A stretch of DNA of 27,426 bases from CAYLSO01 sp964386525 (lineage in GTDB: Bacteria; Eisenbacteria; RBG-16-71-46; DASYSL01). Under the pieces are notes generated by a model that was not told the origin of the DNA, ran no database searches, and saw only the letters and a program-made list of their open reading frames with translations. Made by a program: the position numbers and the translations under genes. The stretch spans positions 1 through 27,426 of the forward strand of contig CAYLSO010000232.1 of the NCBI GenBank assembly GCA_964386525.1, given 5' to 3'. How positions within the stretch are numbered: position 1 is the stretch's first letter; each line of letters begins with the position of its first letter. Positions 6,804 through 14,747 of this stretch are shown here, piece by piece.

Positions 6804-7958
6804 GTGATCCTGCACGTGGACATGGACGCCTTCTTCGCGGCGGTGGAGCAGCTCGCCGACCCGCGCCTGCGCGGCCAGCCGGTGCTGGTCTGCGGCTCGC
6901 CCGAGGGCCGGAGCGTGGTCGCGGCCGCCTCCTACGAGGCGCGCCCGGCGGGGGTGCGCGCCGGCATGCCGGTGGCGCGCGCCCGCCGGCTCTGTCCCGG
7001 GGCGGTCCTGGTCCCGGGCGACCCCGCCAAGTACGTGTCCCTTTCGCTCTCCCTGCTGGAACTGTTCAAGCGTTACTCCCCCCAGGTCGAGCCGTTCAGC
7101 ATCGACGAGGCCTTTCTCGATCTGCGCGGCACGGCGGGCGACGGGGAGGCGGCCGTCCGGGTGGCGCGGGCGCTGCAGGCGGAGGTCGAGCGCAAGTTCT
7201 CGCTCACCTGTTCGGTCGGGCTGGGGCCCAACAAGCTGATCGCCAAGATGGGCTCCTCGCTGATGAAGCCGCGCGGCTTCGCGCGGCTCACGCAGGAGGG
7301 CTTCCGGCAGCGCTTCTGGCCGGAGCCGGCGCCGGTCCTGTGGGGGGTGGGGGAGGAGACGGCCAAGGCCCTCGCCGCCATCGGCGTGCGCACCATCGGC
7401 GACCTCGCGCACGCGCCGGAAGGCCTGCTGTCGCGGGTCTTCGGCGTCAACGGGCCGCGTCTGCGCTGGGCCGCCCGGGGCGAAGACGAGTCGCCGGTCG
7501 TGCCGTACCACCAGGGGATCCCCAACAGATCGATGGGCCACGAGCACACGCTCGACCGCGACGAGTCCGACCCCGACACGATCGAGGGCCTGGTCGTCGG
7601 GCTCTCCGACCGCGTCTGCCGCCGGCTGCGACAGGAAGGCTACGTCGGCCGCGTGGTGGTACTCAAGCTGCGGCTGGCCGACTTCACCACCCGGCTGCGG
7701 CAGCGGGGGCTGGCCGACTACACCGACGAGGAGCGGTCGGTCTCGCGCGCCGCCCGGGCTCTCCTCTGGGCGAACTGGGCGGGGCAGCCGCTGCGCCTGG
7801 TGGGGGTGACGGTCGCGGGCCTGGTGAAGTGGTCCGGCGGTCCCCCCGAGCCCTTGTTCGCCGAGGACCGCCAGTACCGTAGGATGGTGGGCGCCGTGGA
7901 CCGGGTGCGCGACCGCTTCGGCGAGGAGGCCCTGTTCCTCGCGGCCGCGATGCGCTGA
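6804..7958 (+). CDS. dinB: DNA polymerase IV (Y-family translesion polymerase)
   Basis: Copies damaged templates with low fidelity. The 384-residue protein starts at GTG 6804, with GAGGGG overlapping the end of the preceding gene. Catalytic acids are D6 and D8 (HVDMDAFF) and D101-E102 (SIDEAFLD), all intact. The steric-gate region (FFAAVEQ), the GPNKLIAKMGSSLMKP palm/thumb segment and the little-finger domain to VVVLKLRLADF follow family order. The usual C-terminal clamp motif QL[SD]LF, which normally precedes the last helix, is reduced to PPEPLFAEDR without the glutamine, so clamp binding may be weak. It belongs to the operon behind the 6011 operator and is followed after 47 bases by the DUF72 gene. 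Confidence 0.95.
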   Translation: MILHVDMDAFFAAVEQLADPRLRGQPVLVCGSPEGRSVVAAASYEARPAGVRAGMPVARARRLCPGAVLVPGDPAKYVSLSLSLLELFKRYSPQVEPFSIDEAFLDLRGTAGDGEAAVRVARALQAEVERKFSLTCSVGLGPNKLIAKMGSSLMKPRGFARLTQEGFRQRFWPEPAPVLWGVGEETAKALAAIGVRTIGDLAHAPEGLLSRVFGVNGPRLRWAARGEDESPVVPYHQGIPNRSMGHEHTLDRDESDPDTIEGLVVGLSDRVCRRLRQEGYVGRVVVLKLRLADFTTRLRQRGLADYTDEERSVSRAARALLWANWAGQPLRLVGVTVAGLVKWSGGPPEPLFAEDRQYRRMVGAVDRVRDRFGEEALFLAAAMR

Positions 7959-8005
7959 CCGCCGCCGCCTGCCGCCCGGTTCCCGCCACCGGATCCGATC
8001 GACCC

Positions 8006-8947
8006 ATGAACCGATTCGCGAGCGCCATGGCTCCCGACCGCCGACCCGAGCAATCCGACCTGTGGGGAGATGCGCCCCCGGCCACGCCGCGCGCGCGGGC
8101 CGTTCCGGCCACGCCGTTGCCCGCCCCCGCCCCCGCGCCCGAGCGGCGGGTCGCCCAGGTCGCCGGCCGGCCGGTGCTCGTGGGCACGTCCGGCTTCTCC
8201 TTCCCGGATTGGGAGGGGGCCTTCTACCCGCGCGGGCTGCCGCCCGCGGAGCGCCTCGGTTTCTACGCGCGCTACTTCCCGGCGGTCGAGGTGAACTCCA
8301 CCTACTACGGCATCCCGCAGCCGCAGGTCATGCGCCAGATGGCCGAGAAGACCCCGCCCGGCTTCGAGTTCATGGTCAAGGCCAACCGGCAGATGACCCA
8401 CGAGGCCACCGCGCCCGACGCGGTCTACCACGACTTCCTCCGCTGCCTTGAACCCCTGCGCGAGGCCGGCCGCTTCCACGGCGTGCTGGCCCAGTTCCCC
8501 TGGCGCTTCCGCAACACGCCGGAGGCCCGGCGCCATCTCCTGGCGCTGCGCGAGCGCCTCGGCGAGCTGCCCCTGTTCGTGGAGTTCCGCCACGACTCCT
8601 GGGCGGTCGAGGAGGTGTTCCACTCGCTGGCGGAGAGCGGCATCGGCTATTGTTCCGTGGACGAGCCGGCACTCTTGGGTCTCATGCCGCCGCTGGCGAG
8701 GCTGACCGGGGATACGGCCTACGTCCGCTTCCACGGCCGCAACGCGCGCACCTGGTGGGGCCGCGGACCAGGGGATCGCTACGATTACGACTATCGCCGG
8801 GAGGAGATGGAAGAGTGGCTGGGAAAGATCCGGGAGCTGGCCGAGCGGGCCAAGAAGACCTACGTGTTCTTCAACAACTGCCACGCCGGGCAGGCGGCGC
8901 GCAACGCGCGGCTCATGATGGACATGCTGCACGGGGACCGGCGATGA
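8006..8947 (+). CDS. DUF72 (YecE-like) protein with an N-terminal tail
   Basis: A 313-residue protein. The DUF72 TIM-barrel-like domain runs from about residue 55 (VLVGTSGFSFPDWEGAFYP) through AVEVNSTYYGIP, GVLAQFPWRF and FVEFRHDSW to YVFFNNCHAGQA near the C-terminus. The biochemical function of DUF72 is unresolved. The first 50 residues are a Pro/Ala-rich extension that includes EQSDLWGD, resembling the sliding-clamp pentapeptide (QL[SD]LF, or QLPLWG in ImuB). The ATG at 8006 has only a weak ribosome site; ATG 8027 is an alternative that still keeps this motif. The stop overlaps the next start by four bases (ATGA). Its place between dinB and later genes suggests a DNA-damage role, which is inference. 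Confidence 0.85.
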   Translation: MNRFASAMAPDRRPEQSDLWGDAPPATPRARAVPATPLPAPAPAPERRVAQVAGRPVLVGTSGFSFPDWEGAFYPRGLPPAERLGFYARYFPAVEVNSTYYGIPQPQVMRQMAEKTPPGFEFMVKANRQMTHEATAPDAVYHDFLRCLEPLREAGRFHGVLAQFPWRFRNTPEARRHLLALRERLGELPLFVEFRHDSWAVEEVFHSLAESGIGYCSVDEPALLGLMPPLARLTGDTAYVRFHGRNARTWWGRGPGDRYDYDYRREEMEEWLGKIRELAERAKKTYVFFNNCHAGQAARNARLMMDMLHGDRR

Positions 8948-10128
8948 AGCGGACGGTCTGCGCCGGCGCCCTGCTGCTCTCCGCGCTCGGCCTGCTCCTC
9001 GGCGCGGGCGCGGTCCGGGCGCAGGGCTCGGCCCTGGCGCCCAGGCCCTGGCGCCCGGCCGGCGGCGACTCGGTGAGCGTCTGGGCATCGGAGGCGCGCG
9101 CCCTGCTGCTCGGCTCCCAGAGCGACGTGCTGAGCACCGACGATCTGCGCGCCTTCGGGTTGCAAGACCGCATCGCGCGCGCCTACTTCCGCTCGCTCGG
9201 CCGCCGCGGCATGCGCGCTGCATCCTCGCTGGAGAACGTGCTCGACACCCTGAAGCTGTCCGGCCGCGTCAGCCAGAAGCAGGAGTTCCCCACCTTCGTG
9301 CTCGTGCAGTTCCTCAACCCGCACCTCGAGAGCCGCGCTTCGCTCGCCTATCTCTATTGGTTCCGTGGCGACGAGCTGCGCTCGCAACCGATCGACCTCA
9401 AGGGCGGGCGGAACGCCGACCTGCAGGTGTTCTGGACGGGCTCCGAGACCGCCCCTTACGAGGCGGGGATCCTGCACTACAAGGGCCAGGGCGTGGAGAG
9501 CGCTCCCGAACTCTATGCCTTCCGCATGTTGCCCAAGGCGGATGCGTGGATCCCGGTGCAGGTCGGAGACGCCGACATCCGCCTCGGCGGCAAGGGCAGC
9601 GGGGCGTGGGTGGACATCGATCGCGACGCCAACCCCGAGCTGGTCACGTGGACGGATGGCCTGCCCGACACGCTGTTCATCCCCTGCACCGAGGCGACTT
9701 GCCCGCGGCTCACCACCCAGCGCGTCTTCGTGCGCGGCCGGGAGGGCTTCCGGCTTTACGAGCAGCGCACGGTCGCCTCGCCCTATGCCACCCTGGTGCT
9801 CTTCCTGCGCGCCCTGGGGCGCAACGAGGAGGCTTTCGCCCGCACCCTCACGCAGCACGCGCAGGTGATGGTGCGCGCCCAGGAACTGGGCTGGGTCGGG
9901 TTGCGGCGCGGGCGGGCATTCGCGGCGGTGCCGGCGCCCGGCAACGAGCGCTGGCCGGACCGGCTGCGCTTCAACTACGCCGCGCCCGGCCGGCCGACGA
10001 CCTTCATCGAGGCCCGCTTCGTCAACCTCGAGGGCCACTGGTTCATCGACGAGCTGCTGATCCTGTCGCAGCCGAGCGCGCCGGCGCGCGGCGGCTCGAT
10101 CCCGGGCGAGCGGGGAACCGGGCCGTGA
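8944..10128 (+). CDS. Exported protein of unknown function (paralog A)
   Basis: 394 residues. The start ATGA overlaps the DUF72 stop. A clear Sec signal peptide (MKRTVCAGALLLSALGLLLG, then AGAVRA-Q, cleavage about residue 27) directs it out of the cytoplasm. No known domain was recognised. Visible elements are LVQFLNPHLESRASLAYLYW, then VDIDRDANPELVTWTDGLPD followed by TLF, then a C-x5-C pair (IPCTEATCPRL), then ASPYATLVLFLRALGRNEEA, and a C-terminal strand region with GHWFIDELLIL. The next gene repeats this order at low similarity. An integrin- or VCBS-like D-x-D-x-D turn in DIDRDANPE is possible but unproven. It sits in the middle of a DNA-repair operon, which is unusual for a secreted protein. 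Confidence 0.8.
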   Translation: MKRTVCAGALLLSALGLLLGAGAVRAQGSALAPRPWRPAGGDSVSVWASEARALLLGSQSDVLSTDDLRAFGLQDRIARAYFRSLGRRGMRAASSLENVLDTLKLSGRVSQKQEFPTFVLVQFLNPHLESRASLAYLYWFRGDELRSQPIDLKGGRNADLQVFWTGSETAPYEAGILHYKGQGVESAPELYAFRMLPKADAWIPVQVGDADIRLGGKGSGAWVDIDRDANPELVTWTDGLPDTLFIPCTEATCPRLTTQRVFVRGREGFRLYEQRTVASPYATLVLFLRALGRNEEAFARTLTQHAQVMVRAQELGWVGLRRGRAFAAVPAPGNERWPDRLRFNYAAPGRPTTFIEARFVNLEGHWFIDELLILSQPSAPARGGSIPGERGTGP

Positions 10129-11282
10129 GCCCGACGCGGACAGCGAGCCGGATCGTCGCGCCCGTCGCGCCCGTCGCGCCCGTCGCGCCCGTCGCGCTTG
10201 CCCTGGTCTTGGGCCTGGTCCTCGCCGGCGGCTGCGGGGGGCGCGAGCCGGTCCGGCAGGCGCGGACCGCGGCGCCGCGCGACTGGGTAGATTCGCTGGC
10301 GGGCGAAGTCGAGCGGCGCTTCCAGCTCGCCACCGGCGACACGGCGGGAACGGACGCGGCGCGGCAGGCCGCCGATGCCGCCGCCCAGGAGCTGGTGCGC
10401 GCCGTGCTCTCCAGCCGGAAACCGCCGGGCGGCTGGACGCCGGTGGGCCTCGAAGCGGCGCTGCTCGAGCGGCGGCTCGCCGTCCAGGTGCGCGAGATCG
10501 AGCGCGCGCGCGGGCCGTGGATCCTGCTGGTGGCCGACCCGTGGCGCCCCGAGGTCCCCGAGCTCGCGCTGCTCGCCTATCCCGAGGCCGCTTCGCTGTC
10601 GCGGCTGCAGACCGAGCCCTTCCTGCAGCCGTTCCAGTTCGCCGCGTGGGAGGACACGCTCGGGCCCGCCCTCCTGGTGGCCGGCACGCGGCGCAGCCCG
10701 GCCGGCCCGCAGCCGGCGGCCTGGCTCTTCCATCTCCCCGCCGTCGCGCCGGAGGCGGCCGACTCGGTGCGCGTCCTCACCTGCGCCGGAGAGTGGGGGC
10801 TGGCGGCATCGGGGCCGGCGCGCCTGAGCTTCGTGGGCGCGGACGCCGACTCCGCGCCGCACCTGGTGGTGACCGACAGCGCGCTGCCCAATCCGCTGTT
10901 CGACGAGTGCCGGTCGTGCCCGCACCTCGAAGCCGACGTCGAGTATCGTTACGACGGCTTCGCCCTGGTCGCCGACAAGCGCCGGGTGCGGCGTACGCCG
11001 TACTCCGCTTTCGTCGGCTTCGTGCAGGCGCTCGTGCGGCGCGACGACGTCGCGGCCGCGGGCTACGCCGCCGACCCCGAGGTGCTGGCGCGGGCGCGCT
11101 CGCTGGGCTTCGAGCGCGTGCCGCGCGGCGGCCGCTGGCGCATCGCGCCCGGCATGGCGCCGACCAGCCTCGACCAGACCTACGTGCGCGGCCAGGAGGG
11201 CGCGTTCCGCGTGCTCTTCGCGCCCGGTGATTCCGGCTTCGTGGTCACTTCCATCTCGCCCACCACCTTCAAACTCGACTGA
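10125..11282 (+). CDS. Probable lipoprotein of unknown function (paralog B)
   Basis: 385 residues from GTG 10125, which overlaps the previous stop (GTGA). The signal region contains APVAPVAPVAPVALALVLGL followed by VLAGGC, so Cys is a likely lipidation site, although the -3 residue is Ala rather than the usual Leu. The body is a divergent paralog of the preceding protein: GADADSAPHLVVTDSALPNP then LF, then C-x2-C (DECRSCPHL), then RTPYSAFVGFVQALVRRDDV, then VLARARSLGF and a final strand FVVTSISPTTFKLD. No function is recognised. Ten bases separate it from mrfA, so it is part of the same operon. The 9-bp repeat in its signal sequence could vary in copy number. Confidence 0.8.
   Translation: MSPTRTASRIVAPVAPVAPVAPVALALVLGLVLAGGCGGREPVRQARTAAPRDWVDSLAGEVERRFQLATGDTAGTDAARQAADAAAQELVRAVLSSRKPPGGWTPVGLEAALLERRLAVQVREIERARGPWILLVADPWRPEVPELALLAYPEAASLSRLQTEPFLQPFQFAAWEDTLGPALLVAGTRRSPAGPQPAAWLFHLPAVAPEAADSVRVLTCAGEWGLAASGPARLSFVGADADSAPHLVVTDSALPNPLFDECRSCPHLEADVEYRYDGFALVADKRRVRRTPYSAFVGFVQALVRRDDVAAAGYAADPEVLARARSLGFERVPRGGRWRIAPGMAPTSLDQTYVRGQEGAFRVLFAPGDSGFVVTSISPTTFKLD
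10155..10199 (+). repeat. 9-bp in-frame tandem repeat in the lipoprotein signal sequence
   Basis: GTCGCGCCC occurs four times in perfect tandem (10155-10190), followed by a fifth copy altered to GTCGCGCTT. Each unit encodes Val-Ala-Pro, giving (VAP)4-VAL at the start of the hydrophobic core. A copy-number change would stay in frame and change only the signal-sequence length. Confidence 0.9.
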
Positions 11283-11292
11283 GGAAAGCGCG

Positions 11293-13740
11293 ATGAAGGT
11301 CCTCTCCCTCTTCCTGCAGAACGCCGAATCCGGTGCCCGGATGAGCAGTCAGCGCTCCGACGGGCCGCCCGATTTCGAAGCCCTGCTCGGCGAGCTGGCG
11401 CGCGATCCCGAAGCCGGCGCGCAGCTGGCGCACGTCGAGCGGCTGGCGGCGCGACCGGCGCGCTACGCCGAGCCGCTGCGGCCGCTGGCGCCCGAGCTGG
11501 CGGAGGCGCTGGCCGAGCAGGGCGTCGAGCGGCTCTACCTGCACCAGGCGCGGGCGGTGGACCTGGCGCGCGCCGGCGAGAGCCTCTGCGTGGTCACCGG
11601 CACGGCCAGCGGCAAGACGCTCTGCTACAACCTGCCCGTGCTCGAGCGGCTGCTCGCCGACGCCGACGCCACCGCGCTCTATCTCTTCCCCACCAAGGCG
11701 CTGGCGCAGGATCAGCTGCGCTCGCTGGCGCGGCTGATCGCAGCGGCGCCGGCGCGCGGGGCGGGTGGGCGCCCCGGGCCGGCCGCGGCGGTGCGCTTCG
11801 GCGTCTACGACGGCGACACCTCGCAGAACGCGCGCCGCAAGCTGCGCGAGACCGCCAACCTGGTGCTCTCCAACCCCGACATGCTGCACCAGGGGATCCT
11901 ACCGTATCACGCCAAGTGGGCGCGCCTGCTCGGCGGCCTGCGCTTCGTCGTGGTCGACGAGATGCACGCCTACCGCGGCGTCTTCGGCTCGCACGTCGCA
12001 CTCGTGCTGCGGCGCCTGCGCCGGCTGTGCCGCCACTACGGCTCCGATCCGGTCTTCCTCCTCTGCTCGGCCACGGTGCGCAACCCGGGCGAGCACGCCG
12101 CCGCACTGCTCGGCGCCGCGGTGGTGGTGGTGGACGAGGACGGCTCGCCGCGCGGGCCGCGCCTGGTGGCGTTCTGGAACCCGCGGCTGCACGGGCCGGG
12201 CGGGGCCGAGCGGCGCTCGTCGAACGTCGAGGGGATGCGCCTGTTCACCGCCTGCCTGCGCGCCGGCGCGCAGGCCATCCTGTTCACCAAGGCGCGCGTG
12301 GTGACGGAGCTGATCTACCGCTACGCGCGCGAGCAGCTCAAGCAGCAGGCGCCGGCGCTGGCCGACCGCATCCGCCCGTACCGCGCCGGCTTCTTGCCCG
12401 AAGAGCGCCGCGCCATCGAGCGCGCGCTGTTCTCCGGAGAGCTGCGCGGCGTGGTCTCCACCAACGCGCTCGAGCTGGGCATCGACGTGGGCTCGCTCGA
12501 CGCTTCGGTGCTGGTCGGCTTCCCGCCGACCGTGGCCTCGACCTGGCAGCAGGTGGGCCGCGCCGGCCGCCAGGGACATCCGGCGCTCGCCCTGGTCGTG
12601 GCCTACGACGACCCGGTGGACCAGTACCTCATGCGCCACCCGGAGTACTTCTTCGGCAAGTCGCCGGAGGCGGCGGTGATCGACCCGGCGAATCCGTACC
12701 TCCTGTCGTCGCACCTGGCGTGCGCGGCCTACGAGCTGCCGCTGGCGCCGCTCGACCGCGAGGTCTTCGGCGCTGTCACCGGACCGGTGGCCGAGGCGCT
12801 CGAAGAGGACGGACAGCTGCGCACGCTGGACGGTCGCGGCTACTGGGCCTCTGCGGACTTCCCCGCCGCCCACGTCAGCCTGCGCACCATGTCCGACGAC
12901 ACCTTCACCATCGTGGACGCCACGCGCGCCAATGCCGTGGTGGGTACGGTAGACGCCATCTCGGCGCCCGAGCTGGTCTATCCCGGCGCCATCTACCTGC
13001 ACGAGGGCGCCTCCTACTTCGTGCGCAAGCTCGATCTCGAGCAGAAGACGGCCGAGGTGGAACCGCGCGTCGTCGAGTACTACACGCAGCCCGTGCTCGA
13101 TACGAACCTGCTGGTGCGTGGCGAGACGCGGCGGCGGGAGGTCTGCGGCGAGCCGCTGACGCTGGGACCGGCCACGGTCTCCTGGGCCACGGTGGGGATG
13201 AAGAAGATCCGCTTCTACACGCTGGAGTCGATCGGCTACCGGCCGCTCGATCTGCCGCGCCTCAAGCTCGAGACGGTCGCGGCGTGGCTGGCGCCGTCGC
13301 GCCCCCTGCGCCGCCGGCTCGCGGCCCGCGGCCTCAAGCCGGTGGAGGCGCTGGCCGGGGTGCGCAACCTGGCGGTCACCGTGCTGCCGCTGCTCGCCAT
13401 GTGCGAGCCGGAAGATGTCGGCGGCGTGGTGGACCACAAGAACCTGGGGCAGCCCGGGCTCTTCCTCTACGACCGCTACCCCGGCGGCCTGGGCTTCTGC
13501 GAGCAGGCGTTCCATCGCTTCGAGGAGTTGCTCGCGGCTTGCCGGCGCATGGTCGCGGAGTGCCCGTGCGAGTCGGGTTGTCCGTCGTGCGTCGGCCTGC
13601 CGGTGCTGCGCCCGCCACAGCAGCAGGACCCCGACCTGGGCAGCGGCTGGCCGATGCCCAGCAAGGAGGCGGCGCACGCCCTGCTCGTGGAGATGCTGGG
13701 CGATGATGGCGGAGCGCACTGCCCGGAAGGCCGACGGTGA
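11293..13740 (+). CDS. mrfA: MrfA-type DEXH helicase with DUF1998 (YprA family)
   Basis: In Bacillus subtilis MrfA (YprA) acts with nuclease MrfB in a UvrABC-independent pathway that repairs mitomycin C damage. The 815-residue protein starts at ATG 11293 behind AGGAAAG (11282-11288). Motifs are Walker A GTASGKT (103-109), DEMH (222-225), SATVRN, then ALELGIDVGSLDASVLVGFP and the motif VI region QQVGRAGRQGHP. The C-terminal DUF1998 part ends in a four-cysteine cluster C757-x-C759-x3-C763-x2-C766 (CPCESGCPSC), a metal site conserved in the family. The stop overlaps the mrfB start (GTGA), which supports the pairing. It is placed in the operon starting with the TnpA-like gene, so likely damage-inducible. 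Confidence 0.92.
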   Translation: MKVLSLFLQNAESGARMSSQRSDGPPDFEALLGELARDPEAGAQLAHVERLAARPARYAEPLRPLAPELAEALAEQGVERLYLHQARAVDLARAGESLCVVTGTASGKTLCYNLPVLERLLADADATALYLFPTKALAQDQLRSLARLIAAAPARGAGGRPGPAAAVRFGVYDGDTSQNARRKLRETANLVLSNPDMLHQGILPYHAKWARLLGGLRFVVVDEMHAYRGVFGSHVALVLRRLRRLCRHYGSDPVFLLCSATVRNPGEHAAALLGAAVVVVDEDGSPRGPRLVAFWNPRLHGPGGAERRSSNVEGMRLFTACLRAGAQAILFTKARVVTELIYRYAREQLKQQAPALADRIRPYRAGFLPEERRAIERALFSGELRGVVSTNALELGIDVGSLDASVLVGFPPTVASTWQQVGRAGRQGHPALALVVAYDDPVDQYLMRHPEYFFGKSPEAAVIDPANPYLLSSHLACAAYELPLAPLDREVFGAVTGPVAEALEEDGQLRTLDGRGYWASADFPAAHVSLRTMSDDTFTIVDATRANAVVGTVDAISAPELVYPGAIYLHEGASYFVRKLDLEQKTAEVEPRVVEYYTQPVLDTNLLVRGETRRREVCGEPLTLGPATVSWATVGMKKIRFYTLESIGYRPLDLPRLKLETVAAWLAPSRPLRRRLAARGLKPVEALAGVRNLAVTVLPLLAMCEPEDVGGVVDHKNLGQPGLFLYDRYPGGLGFCEQAFHRFEELLAACRRMVAECPCESGCPSCVGLPVLRPPQQQDPDLGSGWPMPSKEAAHALLVEMLGDDGGAHCPEGRR

Positions 13741-14747
13741 TCCGCGAGGCGGTGAAACGCTCCTCGAAGCTCTCCCGCCGGCTGGCGGAGATCAGCCGCC
13801 GGCGCGCCGCCGGCGAGAGCGCCGAAGAAGGGGTGGCCGCGGCGGCTGGGGGCGAGCCCGATTGCCGGCCCGTCGGGATCGAGGAGCTGCTGCCGGGAGG
13901 GGTCGCGGACGGGCCGTTGGGCTCCGTCTTCGTCCACGAACGGCTGCGGTCGGCGATCGAGCGGCCGCAGCCCGGGTGGGGGCGCCTGCGACGCAGCCGC
14001 GGGCGGTGGCGCAGAGGAAACGGGCCGGGCCCGGAGTGGCTCTGGGTCGACGTCGAGGAGCCCGCCTGGGAGGAAGACTCCCCTGGCCGCGGAGACCCCT
14101 GGCGAGAGGGGCTGCAGGGAGGGCCCGCCTCGCCAAGCCCCAGGATGCGGGCCGATTCTCCGGAGGACCTGCCGGAGACCCTGGCCCCCGACGTCCTGCA
14201 CCAAGAACTGGAAGGGCTTCTCCGTCTTCCCTTCGACCGTGTGGTCTTCCTCGACCTGGAGACCGGCGGCCTGAGCAACGCCTGCGTCTTTCTGGCCGGG
14301 ACCATGCGCTGGACAGGGGACGATTTTGTTCTAAAGCAATATTTCGCCCGAAATTATGCGGAGGAGGAGGCATTGCTCCGGCATCTGGCCTGTTATCTGG
14401 CTGGGGCAGAGGCTCTGATCACATTCAATGGCAAGAGTTTCGACGTTCCTTTTCTTAGGGAGAGGGCTGTCCGTTACCGGCTAGACATCCCCATTCCCGC
14501 TTTCCATGTGGACTTGCTACACCACGCCCGGGCGGCGTGGCGGGGCCGGGTGCCGAATTGCCGGCTCGTCACCCTGGAGGCCTATGTCTGCGGGCGGAGG
14601 CGGAGCGGGGATGTCCCGGGGGATGAGATTCCGGGCCTCTATCACGAATTCGTGCGAGGTGGAGAGCCCCACAGGCTCTTCCCCGTGTTTCATCATAATC
14701 TGTTGGATGTGATCACGATGGATGAATTGCTTAGAAAACTCATTTAA
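13737..14747 (+). CDS. mrfB: MrfB-type DEDDh exonuclease (YprB family)
   Basis: Partner nuclease of MrfA. The 336-residue protein from GTG 13737 (overlapping the mrfA stop) has a poorly conserved N-terminal 150 residues and an RNase H-like exonuclease domain from about residue 168. The catalytic acids are D173 and E175 (FLDLETGG), an Asp in LITFNGKSFDVPFL, and the final H-x4-D in HHNLLDVITM, as expected for DEDDh nucleases. Base composition falls within the gene: 60-base lines at 14341, 14401 and 14461 are roughly 50-57% G+C against over 70% upstream, and the final line is near 33%. Codons such as AAA, ATT and TTT appear only here. The reading frame is intact. It ends the operon; no clear terminator follows. 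Confidence 0.9.
   Translation: MIREAVKRSSKLSRRLAEISRRRAAGESAEEGVAAAAGGEPDCRPVGIEELLPGGVADGPLGSVFVHERLRSAIERPQPGWGRLRRSRGRWRRGNGPGPEWLWVDVEEPAWEEDSPGRGDPWREGLQGGPASPSPRMRADSPEDLPETLAPDVLHQELEGLLRLPFDRVVFLDLETGGLSNACVFLAGTMRWTGDDFVLKQYFARNYAEEEALLRHLACYLAGAEALITFNGKSFDVPFLRERAVRYRLDIPIPAFHVDLLHHARAAWRGRVPNCRLVTLEAYVCGRRRSGDVPGDEIPGLYHEFVRGGEPHRLFPVFHHNLLDVITMDELLRKLI

Noticed and set aside
7718..9223. Minus-strand frame of about 500 codons opposite dinB and the DUF72 gene
   Set aside because: Arg/His-rich shadow with no motifs opposite well-identified genes.
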